Positions 42,522 to 52,155 are shown, counted from the stretch's first letter. The stretch: DNA of 64,000 nt from an uncultured Bacteroidales bacterium (GCA_900316845.1 ONEG01000004.1:124001-188000), one strand, 5' to 3'. Notes: generated by a model from the sequence alone, not told the origin. Program-made: numbers and translations.

Positions 42522-43918
42522 AAACCAGATTATGCATATTCCCTCTCGCGCTCGCATTCGCGTGCCTTTTAATTACCGGCGCGTGCGGATGCGAGAAGCC
42601 GAAACCTGAGGAAGAACTGAAACCGGCAGACACGACAGCCGTGGAAGAACCGGCCGACTTGTCGCTTGTCAAGAGCACCGTGCCGGTTACAAACGACTGG
42701 ATTTGGAGCGGCAAACCGGAGATCACCATCCATATCGACAACCCCAATAAGGCGGCGGTTCGTTTGGGCGTGAAGGTGAGGTTTGCAACGGATAAGAAGA
42801 AGGAAGTGGAGACACGGACGGACAGCGTGGACGTTGCGGGCGAGAGTGCATTGGACTACACGGTAACAACGACGAAAGATTTGGAGCCGGGTTATTATCG
42901 CGCCACATGTTATGTTAACGGCAAACTTGCCCGTTCGTTCCATTTCGGAATAGACCCGTTTGATATCGTTTCGCCGCCGGACAAGCAAGATGATTTCGAG
43001 TCTTTCTGGCAGGCGGCGAAGGATCAACTGGCTGCGGTAGAGATGAACGCCGTACTGAAGGAGATTACAGAGAAGAGTTCTTCCGCCCGCAAGGTTTATC
43101 TGGTGGAATTCTACTCGGTGCCGGACGGCCTGAATGGTGAGCCGGTAAAGATCCGCGGTTATTACTGCGAGCCTCAAGACGGTGAGAAGCACCCGGTGTT
43201 GCTCCATTTCTACGGTTATGACACGCAGGGTAGCAAGGCCAGATGCGAATGTCCTTCGGGGGGCAGTTCCAACTACGCAGAGTTCTATCTCTCGCATCGC
43301 GGCCAATACCTCAACAACCGCCCTGCCTCCACTAAGAACCCCGGTGTGGAGGAGGACTGCGAGAATATCTATGGCGATTGGTTCTCGTACCATTTCGGCG
43401 ACAAGGATAGTTATTATTACCGAGGTGCCTTCATGGACGTAGTGCAGGCTGTGCGCTTTATGGCGATGCAATCGACGAGCGACATGACGAAGTTGTTTGC
43501 CGAGGGATCGAGTCAAGGAGGTGCGTTAACCTATGCCTGCGCTGCATTAAGTGACTATCCGTTTTCGGCTATAGCTGCGAACGTGGCTTTCCTCGGTGAC
43601 TATGCCGATGCGATCGATATCGGCGGACTTGCCGCTGAGACAGCGAAGCGTTGCCAGGGGTCGATGACGCGCGAAGAGATGCTGCGTTTCTTGTCATATT
43701 TCGACACCAAGAACTTTACGCCGCGTATCTCCTGTGCCGTGCTGGGCAGTAGCGGTTTGCAGGACGATGTGTGTCCTCCGCGTACGAACACTGTGCCGTT
43801 TAACAACCTCAGTACCCCTAAGGAAGACAAGATCTATCTGTTCGGTCCGGAGATGGGACACAGTTACCCGGCGAAGTGGAATAGCGAAATGACGAAATTA
43901 TTCAAGAGTAAAATGTAA
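42518..43918 (+). CDS. Acetyl-xylan-esterase-family lipoprotein
   Basis: 466 residues. Lipoprotein signal (LITGACGC), an N-terminal beta-sandwich (residues about 45-150), then an alpha/beta-hydrolase of the AXE1 type: KIRGYYCEP, the nucleophile Ser in AEGSSQGGALT, Asp in GLQDDVCPP and His in MGHSYP. It should remove acetyl groups from a glycan or sugar at the cell envelope; in this operon O- or N-acetylated galactose units are plausible targets. Confidence 0.87.
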   Translation: MKTRLCIFPLALAFACLLITGACGCEKPKPEEELKPADTTAVEEPADLSLVKSTVPVTNDWIWSGKPEITIHIDNPNKAAVRLGVKVRFATDKKKEVETRTDSVDVAGESALDYTVTTTKDLEPGYYRATCYVNGKLARSFHFGIDPFDIVSPPDKQDDFESFWQAAKDQLAAVEMNAVLKEITEKSSSARKVYLVEFYSVPDGLNGEPVKIRGYYCEPQDGEKHPVLLHFYGYDTQGSKARCECPSGGSSNYAEFYLSHRGQYLNNRPASTKNPGVEEDCENIYGDWFSYHFGDKDSYYYRGAFMDVVQAVRFMAMQSTSDMTKLFAEGSSQGGALTYACAALSDYPFSAIAANVAFLGDYADAIDIGGLAAETAKRCQGSMTREEMLRFLSYFDTKNFTPRISCAVLGSSGLQDDVCPPRTNTVPFNNLSTPKEDKIYLFGPEMGHSYPAKWNSEMTKLFKSKM

Positions 43919-43923
43919 TAATC

Positions 43924-44868
43924 ATGAAAACATTTGATATTATCGCCTTGGGCGAACTGAACGTAGATTTGATTCTGAATCAGATAGAAAGCGAGCCGGA
44001 GATAGGCAAAGAGAAGTTTGCCAAACAAATGACCCTGACTTTAGGTAGTTCCACCGCTATCTTTGCAGCTAATGCTGCGGCATTAGGTGCTAAAGTGGCT
44101 TTCTGCGGTATGATCGGGAATGACAGTTTCGGCGATCTGGTAGAAAGTTCTCTGAAAGCAAAAGGCGTGGATACGCGGTATCTAATTCGTCAGGATAAGT
44201 ACGCGACCGGTGCGACTATTTGTATGAGTTACGACGAGGACCGCGCCAATTTGACGTACCAGGGAGCCATGGATTTTATGAGTCTGGCGGATATCAATCC
44301 CGAGGTATTCAAGGAGGCGAAACATATCCATATCTCATCGATTTTCATGCAAAGCGGTGTGAAGCGCGATCTGATGAAGATCTTGGAGCTCTGCAAAGCG
44401 AACGGCGTGACTACTTCGCTTGACAGCCAATGGGACCCGACAGAGCAGTGGGATCTGGATTATAAGGCAGTCCTGCCGTTGCTGACGGTATTTATGCCGA
44501 ATGAGACGGAGTTGAAATTCCTGACGAAGAGCGAGAGTCTGGAAGAAGCGATTGAGAAGATCCGTCCGTACGCTAACGCTGCGGTCATTAAATGTGGCAG
44601 CAAGGGAAGTCTGCTGATGCGCAAAGGTCAGCCGGATAGGATGCAGAAAGCGCTGCTGAACGAGCATGTGGTGGATTGTATCGGTGCCGGAGACAGTTTC
44701 AATAGCGGATTTATTACCCGTCTGGCAGCAGGTGATGCCTTGGATAAATGTCAAGAGTACGGTAATATGACCGGAGCGGTCAATACCACCGCCGCCGGCG
44801 GAACGACTGCTTTCACCTGCCGCGAGGATGTCGAGCGCGTGGGTAGAGAGCGATTTGGATGGAGTTGA
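43924..44868 (+). CDS. PfkB-family sugar kinase
   Basis: 314 residues. PfkB signatures: N-terminal ALGELNVDLILN, TLGSSTAIFAANAAALGAKVAF, and C-terminal DCIGAGDSFNSGFI with the catalytic Asp. From context tagatose-6-phosphate or another ketose(-phosphate) is a likely substrate, but PfkB specificity is not readable here. Its last bases overlap a 32-codon relic signal-peptide frame. Confidence 0.87.
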   Translation: MKTFDIIALGELNVDLILNQIESEPEIGKEKFAKQMTLTLGSSTAIFAANAAALGAKVAFCGMIGNDSFGDLVESSLKAKGVDTRYLIRQDKYATGATICMSYDEDRANLTYQGAMDFMSLADINPEVFKEAKHIHISSIFMQSGVKRDLMKILELCKANGVTTSLDSQWDPTEQWDLDYKAVLPLLTVFMPNETELKFLTKSESLEEAIEKIRPYANAAVIKCGSKGSLLMRKGQPDRMQKALLNEHVVDCIGAGDSFNSGFITRLAAGDALDKCQEYGNMTGAVNTTAAGGTTAFTCREDVERVGRERFGWS

Positions 44869-44957
44869 TAAGACCCATATTATTTTGCTGTGTAGCGCTG
44901 GTGCTGAATGCGTCAGCGGCTACGCGTTATGTGAATCCGGGCGAATCTATCATTTAA
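44859..44957 (+). pseudogene. Relic 5' end of a secreted beta-helix gene
   Basis: A 32-codon frame encodes a complete signal peptide (MELIRPILFCCVALVLNASA) followed by ATRYVNPGESII and a stop. The RYVNPGES piece resembles the mature start of the 46816 protein (NRYVSPTGDDGDG). It looks like the remnant of a gene whose body was lost or replaced by the phosphoesterase directly behind it. A short functional peptide is the alternative. Confidence 0.5.
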
Positions 44958-44969
44958 TACCATACAATT

Positions 44970-46790
44970 ATGAAAAAGATATATTTCTTTATCGTGGCAT
45001 GTCTCCTGTCGTTGCCTCTCTTGACGGTCGCGCAGGATCTGGATCCCGCAGTTGTCTTAGCCGACACCTTCTATGCTGCAGCCGATTACACCGTACCCTC
45101 CTACTCGGAATTTCTGGTAGCTAAGAAAGCCGCGGTAGCAGACCCTTCACAGGTGAACCTGCAAGCCTTAGTGGACAAAGTAGCTGCGTTAAAAAGCAAG
45201 GAAGACCCATATAATATGGTTGCCACCATCAACGGTGACCCGAAGACACAAATGGCATTTGCGTGGTTTACCAACGACAGCATTACGGGCGGAGAGGTGC
45301 AAATCATTGCGAAAGAAAATGCCACCGAGGCCGATTTTAACACGCAGAGTGTCATTACTGTTCCTGCCGCCACGAAGCGTACCAAACAAATGCGTTATGT
45401 AGGTATCTGTTCTTACATGGTCGTTGCGTCCGGAATTCCGGTGGGCGCCAAGTACAGGTATATCAGTCATAAAGCTTTAGCCACCGGCCTCACGCCCGGT
45501 ACCGCCTATTCCTGGCGGGTGGGATACGAGGGGCACTGGAGTGATATTGCCCATTTCCGCACGGAAGATGACGAGCAAGGCGAGTACTCGTTCATCATTA
45601 TGAGCGATAGTCATATTGAGAGCCCGATCTATATAAAAGAAGCCCGTCGGTGTGCTCTCGCGGCGGTAAAGACTGCGCCGGAAGCCCGTTTCTGCTGTTT
45701 CCCGGGCGATTTCGTAGAGGACGGGACATTGGCTAACTCCGAATGGGAATGGGAACGTTGGTTCGAAGAAGCGATGGAACCGGTTATCAAGGCGATGCCG
45801 ATAGTTCCAACCGATGGTAACCACGACGATAGCCCGAACATCAATTATACGTATCACTTCAATACGAACAACTATTTCAACCTCGAGATAACCAACAAAC
45901 CGCAGTTTGACGGTATTACCTATAGTTTCGTTTACGGCGATGTACTATTCCTCGTATTCTCCATGCAAGATTATTGGCGCGAGTCCTATGACCAATACAC
46001 CAGAGGCTGGTCGGTGTATTTGACCGACCATGTCAGTTATTGGTTCCGCAAGCAGACGAATGCCAACCCCAATACCAGATACCGTCTGTCGTTGTCGCAC
46101 TACAATCTCTTCTCCGGTTCAGATCACTCAACGGATGATGATCCCCCTTTGTTCCGGAAATGTATGTTGCCCACCTTCAAGGATTGTGAGATTGACGTGG
46201 CGTTACAGGGGCATGATCATACCTATGAGGTCATCGGACCGGTGGATCCCGATAGCTTGACGCCTATAATGGATGCTATCAGCGATCGGGAGCAAGTGCC
46301 TGTTAACGCAAATAAAAACATTACCGGTTATAAGAATGGTACGTATTGTACCGACGATGGTACTCTCTATTTCATCGGCGCTACCTGCGGACACAAGCGT
46401 TATTACCCCCACGGCCGACAAAGAATGGAGAACGAATATACCGAAGATCTGTCAATTCTGTTTGACAATAAACACCATAATGTAAAGAACTATTTCGACC
46501 TCTTTACCGGCATGTTCGGCCAGCCGGAAGCGCCTACGTTTACGAAGATTACCGTGAAAGACGATTGTCTGGAGTTCAAATCTTATACCGCCGATGATGA
46601 TGAAGGTAATGTCACTTTACTGAATACCATGCGGATCGTGCGAACCAACCCCCATACCACTCCCGAGGTGCGCGAAGGAATGGAGGCGCCGGTGATCATC
46701 AAAAACGGGGATAAGTTTATCCAAAACGGTAAACTCTTCATCCGACGTGACGGACGTACCTTCAACGGTTTAGGACAAGAAATAAAATAA
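44970..46790 (+). CDS. Secreted purple-acid-phosphatase-like metallophosphoesterase with the shared C-terminal tail
   Basis: 606 residues. Signal peptide (MKKIYFFIVACLLSLPLLTVA), a helical N-terminal part, a fibronectin-like domain (GLTPGTAYSWRVGYEG) and a calcineurin-like phosphoesterase core: MSDSHIE, PGDFVE, DGNHDD, SHYN and GHDHTYE provide the two-metal site. The last 24 residues (KFIQNGKLFIRRDG, then FNGLGQEIK) are the shared tail. Close paralogue of the C-terminal two thirds of the next protein. Substrate unknown; probably removes phosphate outside the cell. Confidence 0.87.
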   Translation: MKKIYFFIVACLLSLPLLTVAQDLDPAVVLADTFYAAADYTVPSYSEFLVAKKAAVADPSQVNLQALVDKVAALKSKEDPYNMVATINGDPKTQMAFAWFTNDSITGGEVQIIAKENATEADFNTQSVITVPAATKRTKQMRYVGICSYMVVASGIPVGAKYRYISHKALATGLTPGTAYSWRVGYEGHWSDIAHFRTEDDEQGEYSFIIMSDSHIESPIYIKEARRCALAAVKTAPEARFCCFPGDFVEDGTLANSEWEWERWFEEAMEPVIKAMPIVPTDGNHDDSPNINYTYHFNTNNYFNLEITNKPQFDGITYSFVYGDVLFLVFSMQDYWRESYDQYTRGWSVYLTDHVSYWFRKQTNANPNTRYRLSLSHYNLFSGSDHSTDDDPPLFRKCMLPTFKDCEIDVALQGHDHTYEVIGPVDPDSLTPIMDAISDREQVPVNANKNITGYKNGTYCTDDGTLYFIGATCGHKRYYPHGRQRMENEYTEDLSILFDNKHHNVKNYFDLFTGMFGQPEAPTFTKITVKDDCLEFKSYTADDDEGNVTLLNTMRIVRTNPHTTPEVREGMEAPVIIKNGDKFIQNGKLFIRRDGRTFNGLGQEIK

Positions 46791-46815
46791 TTATTAATCA
46801 TAAATCCAGTATGAC

Positions 46816-49800
46816 ATGAAAAAAATTCTACTTCTTTTGACGGTCAGCGCAGCGGTGCTGGGCGCGTCAGCAAGCAACCGTTATGTCTCGCCCACAGGCG
46901 ATGACGGTGACGGTAAGTCGTGGGAACATGCGAAGACCACTATCGCCGGAGCTATCTGGGATGTCGGAGTCGGCGACACTATGTTCATCGCCGAAGGTGT
47001 GTACAACGAGCAGATTTCGGCACAGAATGGTGCTACCTATTTAGGCGGATACAATGCCGAGACGGGGCTGCGTGATCCGGAGTTGTACGAATCGATCATC
47101 GATGGTACGGGTCGTACCACATGGTCCTTCGTGAAGTATGATGGCGATCCCGACGCACGTATTACGGTGGACGGTCTGGTTTTCCGGAATGCGAACCATA
47201 GCGAGTGGGGTGGTGCAGCCATGTATCTGCGCGGTAACATGACGATCAATAACTGCGTATTCCGCAACAACACCGGTGGTTCGAAGGCCGGTGGTATGTT
47301 TATTGACCCGTCGGGAACCGAGCAGACTATCATCAGCAACTGTCTTTTCGAGTATTGTAACAATACCGCAGGAGACCAAGCGGCAGCCATTAGTTTTGAG
47401 GACAAGGCTAATTTGAATGCTTTGGTGGAGAACTGTATTATTCGCGGTTGTACGGGCGATGTTATGATTTATTCAAGGGTCGGTTCTGTCATCCGCAACT
47501 GCGTGGTGTATAACAACCATTCTTCCAAGAACGGCTGTCTCTATGGTAAGGGCGCGTTCATTAACTGTACGGTCGCTAACAACACGGGTGTCGATGGTCG
47601 TTATGCCGGTTGCCGCGTAGAGGGAACGGTAGTGAACTCTGTCTTCTGGGGCAATACGGCACCGAATGCACCGAATGTGAACTACGTCGCAAGTGGTAAA
47701 TGTACGTATAGCAAGGCGGATGCAGGAACGGGTATTACGCTTGGTCTGAATACGGATAATAATGCTGCGGATGGTCCTAATTTCCGTAGCCCGACAGGTT
47801 TTGCAGGTGTACCGACATCTGAGGCAGAGAGAATGGCAGTAGCAAATGCGGATTTCTCACTGACCGATGCTTCTACTCCGCTGCTCAATAACGGCGATGC
47901 GACGCAGGCTCCGGCAACGGATATTATCGGTGTAACGCGTCCGAAAGGAGCAGGTGTGGAAATAGGAGCTTATGAGTATGATCCGGACGCTACGGTGATT
48001 GCCGTTACAGGCGTAAGTATCACTCCGGCTTCCATCGAGATCATCGAAGGCAAGACGGGTACATTGGTAGCTGAGGTAGTGCCGGCTAATGCCAATAACA
48101 AACGCGTTACCTGGTCGATGGACGATCCGGCGATTGCTACTATTCAGAATGGAAAGATCACCGGTGTAACGCCGGGGACGACTACTGCGAGGGTTACGAC
48201 CCAGGAAGGTGGTTTTACTGCAGCAGCTACGGTAGTGATTGCGCCGAAACCGCCTGTGAAATATCCGCATGAGGTAGTAGAAGCTGAGGCTATGTACCAT
48301 ATAGAGGACTACACGATTCCGAGTTTCATCCCGTATCTGGTGGCTAAAGAAATAGCTAAGATCGATAGTATGGAACCGGACAATGTTGATTTGTTGCCGA
48401 CTATTCCTGAGAAAGTTGCTGCGATGCAAGAGAAGATCGGTGAGCTGAAAGTGAAAGAGTATCCGTACAACCAGATCGCTACTATCTATGGTGATCCGGC
48501 TACCCACATGGGCTTCTGCTGGTTCACGAACGGCGGTATTACAGAAGGTAAGGTACAGCTGGTAGCGATGGCTAATGCTACGGCAGAGGACTTTACCGAA
48601 TCGAACGGAGTGATTGAAGTAAGCGCTCAGACGACGGACGCTACGCTCCATTACACGCCTATCCAGGCATCGGAGAGTCCGAAGTACGATATCTGTACTG
48701 CAGCCGGTCTGCCGCGTAACACGAAGTTTAACTACGTGAGCCATAAGGCGCAGGCTACTACCTTGCAACCGGGTACAGTATATAGCTGGCGTGTAGGTTA
48801 TGGGGAGTATTGGAGTGAGATAGCACAATTCGTGACCAAAGAGGCTAATCAGGGTGATTTCTCCTTCGTCTATATGACCGACAGCCATATACAAGACTAC
48901 GAGTATATCGATCAGGCTCGCCAGTGTGCAGCGGCAGTAGCCAAGAACGAACCGGACGCTAAGTTTTGTCTGTTCCCGGGTGACTTTGCCGATACAGGAG
49001 GTGACACTAACTCCGAGTGGCAATGGGAGCAGTGGTTCGAAGGCTCGATGCGTCCGGCATTGAACAAGATGGCTTTTGTGCCGACCGATGGTAATCACGA
49101 TGACAGTAAGAGTCTGAACTACGACTACCATTTCAATACCGACTGGGGCTTTGCGAATGCCGCGGAGACCAAACCGCAGTTCAAGGGTATTACCTATAGT
49201 TTTGTCTATGGCGATGTGTTGTTCCTGGTTTATTCGTTGCAGGACTGGTGGCGCGCACAAGGTAGTAGCGAGCAATCCATGCGCTCTTCTTATCTGAGCA
49301 AAGATGTGGCAAACTGGTTCAAGTCAGAGATTGCAAAGTATCCAAATACCAAGTATCGTGTGACGATCTCTCATAAGAACCTCTTCTCGGGTGCAGGTCA
49401 CCATACGGATGACGAGTGCCCGTTGTTGAGAAATATGATGCTGCCGATCTTCAAAGAGTGCGAGATCGACCTTGCTATCCAAGGCCACGACCACTGCTAC
49501 GAAGTGATTGGTCCGGTTAATCCGGATACCTGGACACTTGTTCCGGGGTCCGTAACGGATACTGTACGTATAGCACCTGAGGCTACCGGCAGATGGGAAA
49601 GAAGTGAGAACAAGACCGGCCTGGAAGGCGGTACGTTTAAGACCGATGAAGGTACGCTTTATTTCATTGGCACAACCTGTGGTCGTAAGCGTTACGAGCC
49701 GCACAACCGTGCTTTGATGGAAGAGGAGTATACGACCGATCCAAGTATTCTCTTTGACTACCACCACCATAATGTCAATAATCTCTTTGATCTGTTTAAT

Positions 49801-50082
49801 ACTAAGTTCGGTCAGCCGGGAGCACCGAGTTACAGCCGATTCAATGTAACGGCCCAGGGCATTGAGGTGATTACCTATAAGACCGATGCAGAAGGTAATA
49901 AGACGGTTTATAACACTATTCATGTAAAACGTGACGCTCCTCACTCAGCTCCGTTAGGATATGAGAATGTGCAGGTGGAGCAACCGGTTCGGAATGGTGA
50001 TAAATTCATCAGCAAAGGCCAGTTGTATATTATGAAGGATGGTGCTATCTATAACGTTATTGGGCAGAAAATTGCCCAATAA
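46816..50082 (+). CDS. Secreted beta-helix / BIG2 / metallophosphoesterase fusion with the shared C-terminal tail
   Basis: 1088 residues. Signal peptide, a beta-helix at about 20-390 (RYVSPTGDDGDGKSWEHAKT, MTINNCVFRNNTGGS), one bacterial Ig-like BIG2 domain at about 395-475 (PASIEIIEGKTGTLVAEVVP), then the same fibronectin plus phosphoesterase unit as its upstream paralogue (MTDSHIQ, PGDFAD, DGNHDD, GHDHCYE). The tail reads KFISKGQLYIMKDG, then YNVIGQKIAQ; the extra Ala-Gln falls in a 13-bp hairpin spanning the stop. Probably a surface enzyme with a glycan-binding helix. Confidence 0.87.
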   Translation: MKKILLLLTVSAAVLGASASNRYVSPTGDDGDGKSWEHAKTTIAGAIWDVGVGDTMFIAEGVYNEQISAQNGATYLGGYNAETGLRDPELYESIIDGTGRTTWSFVKYDGDPDARITVDGLVFRNANHSEWGGAAMYLRGNMTINNCVFRNNTGGSKAGGMFIDPSGTEQTIISNCLFEYCNNTAGDQAAAISFEDKANLNALVENCIIRGCTGDVMIYSRVGSVIRNCVVYNNHSSKNGCLYGKGAFINCTVANNTGVDGRYAGCRVEGTVVNSVFWGNTAPNAPNVNYVASGKCTYSKADAGTGITLGLNTDNNAADGPNFRSPTGFAGVPTSEAERMAVANADFSLTDASTPLLNNGDATQAPATDIIGVTRPKGAGVEIGAYEYDPDATVIAVTGVSITPASIEIIEGKTGTLVAEVVPANANNKRVTWSMDDPAIATIQNGKITGVTPGTTTARVTTQEGGFTAAATVVIAPKPPVKYPHEVVEAEAMYHIEDYTIPSFIPYLVAKEIAKIDSMEPDNVDLLPTIPEKVAAMQEKIGELKVKEYPYNQIATIYGDPATHMGFCWFTNGGITEGKVQLVAMANATAEDFTESNGVIEVSAQTTDATLHYTPIQASESPKYDICTAAGLPRNTKFNYVSHKAQATTLQPGTVYSWRVGYGEYWSEIAQFVTKEANQGDFSFVYMTDSHIQDYEYIDQARQCAAAVAKNEPDAKFCLFPGDFADTGGDTNSEWQWEQWFEGSMRPALNKMAFVPTDGNHDDSKSLNYDYHFNTDWGFANAAETKPQFKGITYSFVYGDVLFLVYSLQDWWRAQGSSEQSMRSSYLSKDVANWFKSEIAKYPNTKYRVTISHKNLFSGAGHHTDDECPLLRNMMLPIFKECEIDLAIQGHDHCYEVIGPVNPDTWTLVPGSVTDTVRIAPEATGRWERSENKTGLEGGTFKTDEGTLYFIGTTCGRKRYEPHNRALMEEEYTTDPSILFDYHHHNVNNLFDLFNTKFGQPGAPSYSRFNVTAQGIEVITYKTDAEGNKTVYNTIHVKRDAPHSAPLGYENVQVEQPVRNGDKFISKGQLYIMKDGAIYNVIGQKIAQ

Positions 50083-50096
50083 CGTGCCTTCGGGCA
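50054..50096 (+). terminator. Strong hairpin spanning the stop codon of the fusion gene
   Basis: A perfect 13-bp stem (ACGTTATTGGGCA, loop GAAAAT) at 50054-50085, then a TGCC-TTCG-GGCA mini-hairpin. There is no T-run, so it may act as an RNA-processing or partial-termination site before the gene at 50141. Confidence 0.5.
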
Positions 50097-50140
50097 ATAT
50101 CTATTTAACCCTAATATCAACTTAATTAATCACAATTATT

Positions 50141-52111
50141 ATGAAAAAGATTTTCTCTTTTGTTGCTGCCGCTCTGGTAGCAGTAGCAGTAAGTGCACAA
50201 ACGGATTTCTCGACACCGTATTATTGCGCTGCCGATGATGCTGTATTGACCGGAGGTTCATCTTCCAATTTCTTTCTGAAATCAGATGTTACTCCGCACT
50301 GTGTGGCTTGGAGCGATGTCAGTCTCTCTTCGAACGCCAAAGCTACTTGGACTATCAACGCTACGCGTGGTTGCTATGTTTCCGTATCTTTGGATTTAGG
50401 TCCGGTAATTGCGTCTAACAAGCACAATTTTGAAATCCGAATCTATGATTCCAATAACAACCTCAAAGGTATGGTTACCGAAGGTGGAGAGAATACGGCT
50501 TCTATGCAAGTAAAGGAAATTGACGGTACGATTCTTATACCATTAGCAGGAGCTTACACCGTAGAGGTATATAATAACCGCGATTGGGGTAAAGGAACTA
50601 TCAATAATGTTATCCTCACTTATGCAGCCGATGCACCGTCTGAGATTATTGAGGTTACATCGGTAGAACTCAACAAAACGGCGGTAACGCTGGATCTTGA
50701 GGAGGTTGAGTTGTTGACAGCAACGGTTACCCCGGATAACGCAACAGATCCTTCTGTTACTTGGGTAAGTAGCAATCCTGAAGTAGCTACAGTAAATGAG
50801 AACGGCTTTATAACGGCAGTAGCTGCCGGTAAAGCAAACATAACCGCAACGGCAGGCGAACAATCCGCTGTCTGCGAAGTAACAGTAGCTGCAGCAGATG
50901 TTCCGAGTACGAATTTCGCAGGTGGGTATTATTTCCTGGGTAAGAATGCGCATCTGGAAGGAGCCATCTGGAAAAATGAAGACTACAAACTCTATGGTGA
51001 TGGCGGCCATAATAAGAATTATGGTACTGCATCTTGGACGATTAATGTAACCAAAGCTTGCATCGTAGAAGGTATGCTTATGGGCGTAGAAGGAGGACAC
51101 ACCTTTGGTTTGGATGTCTATGATTCGGAGGATAACTTGATCGGCTCGCTTGAGCAGGCTGAAGGTTCTACCTGGTGGACTGGTAATATTTCTTTAGACG
51201 GAGGAGAACAGAAGACTATCACATTCCCGGCTGCCGGTGTTTATACGGTTAAATTGCGCAATACCCAGGAATGGTCTTCCGGCAAAGTGCAAAATATCTG
51301 CCTTACCTATGTAGCAGATGCTCCTATTACTCTCTATTTGAAACTTAGTGAAGGAGACGGCAATTGGGCAAGTTGGCCTGCTAAGTATGCGATCTATTAT
51401 TTCATTGATGAAGAAACGAACGGTTGGTCGGAATTTATGACCGCAGTACCTGAGACGACGAATATTTATGTTGGTACTATCCCTGCAGAGTATGCAGACG
51501 AGCACATTATTTTCGTTCGTTTGGATGGCGAAGCTACTGCACCTAATTGGGATGACAGATGGAGTCAAACCGTTAATCTGGAAATTCCGGATGGCAAAGA
51601 CTTCTTCATAGTTACAAGTGGAGGAACCGGAAATGAGTGTGACGGTGTATGGGCAAAGTACGGCGAAGAGTATGTACCGCAGCATGCTGACGGTTACTAT
51701 CTCGTAGGTACATTTGGAGGACAGGGTACATGGTCTGCTAATGACGTGATGATGATGACATTGAATACGGAGGCAGGTCATGAAGAGTATATGATTACTG
51801 TTACTCTGGCGGAAGGCGACGAGTTAAAGGTGATTAAGAGTGAGAGTGATATCTACACATGGTATCCGGATGGAAACCCCAACTATGTGGTTGATGCAGA
51901 GCACGCGGGAGAGAAAACCATCTACTTCCGTCCTGATGGTTTAGGTGACGAAGCGTTCTATCATGGCTACATTTACATCGCGCCGAACGAACCAACCGCT
52001 TTGCATAACACCAGTACCGAAGTTAAAGTCCAAAAGATGATTGAGAATGGGCAGATGGTTATTATGAAGAATGGTGTGAAGTACAATGTATTAGGTGCTT
52101 TTGTAAAGTAA
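50141..52111 (+). CDS. Secreted multi-domain carbohydrate-binding protein with the shared C-terminal tail
   Basis: 656 residues. Signal peptide (MKKIFSFVAAALVAVAVSA). Domain order: a beta-sandwich module (about 20-165), a BIG2 Ig-like domain (about 170-250, VTSVELNKTAVTLDLEEVEL), a second beta-sandwich (about 255-395), then two modules resembling starch-binding or SusE-type folds (KYAIYYFIDEETNGWSEF; GYYLVGTFGGQGTWS). No catalytic residues recognised. The tail is KMIENGQMVIMKNG, then YNVLGAFVK. Likely binds glycan at the cell surface. Confidence 0.78.
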   Translation: MKKIFSFVAAALVAVAVSAQTDFSTPYYCAADDAVLTGGSSSNFFLKSDVTPHCVAWSDVSLSSNAKATWTINATRGCYVSVSLDLGPVIASNKHNFEIRIYDSNNNLKGMVTEGGENTASMQVKEIDGTILIPLAGAYTVEVYNNRDWGKGTINNVILTYAADAPSEIIEVTSVELNKTAVTLDLEEVELLTATVTPDNATDPSVTWVSSNPEVATVNENGFITAVAAGKANITATAGEQSAVCEVTVAAADVPSTNFAGGYYFLGKNAHLEGAIWKNEDYKLYGDGGHNKNYGTASWTINVTKACIVEGMLMGVEGGHTFGLDVYDSEDNLIGSLEQAEGSTWWTGNISLDGGEQKTITFPAAGVYTVKLRNTQEWSSGKVQNICLTYVADAPITLYLKLSEGDGNWASWPAKYAIYYFIDEETNGWSEFMTAVPETTNIYVGTIPAEYADEHIIFVRLDGEATAPNWDDRWSQTVNLEIPDGKDFFIVTSGGTGNECDGVWAKYGEEYVPQHADGYYLVGTFGGQGTWSANDVMMMTLNTEAGHEEYMITVTLAEGDELKVIKSESDIYTWYPDGNPNYVVDAEHAGEKTIYFRPDGLGDEAFYHGYIYIAPNEPTALHNTSTEVKVQKMIENGQMVIMKNGVKYNVLGAFVK

Positions 52112-52155
52112 AAAAGAGGTACAAAATGTATATATATACATAGTATATATATAGT

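Noticed and set aside
47857..49275. 472-codon minus-strand frame inside the phosphoesterase fusion
   Set aside because: Antisense of the conserved phosphoesterase core; composition unlike a protein.
28442..52111. Calling the five shared tails classical T9SS type A sorting domains
   Set aside because: They are about 25 residues and lack the usual longer beta-sandwich and closing strands, so the name would overstate the evidence.
52126..52141. AT palindrome ATGTATATATATACAT as a regulatory site
   Set aside because: It is simple alternating AT sequence right before a strong terminator and has no partner elsewhere in the window.
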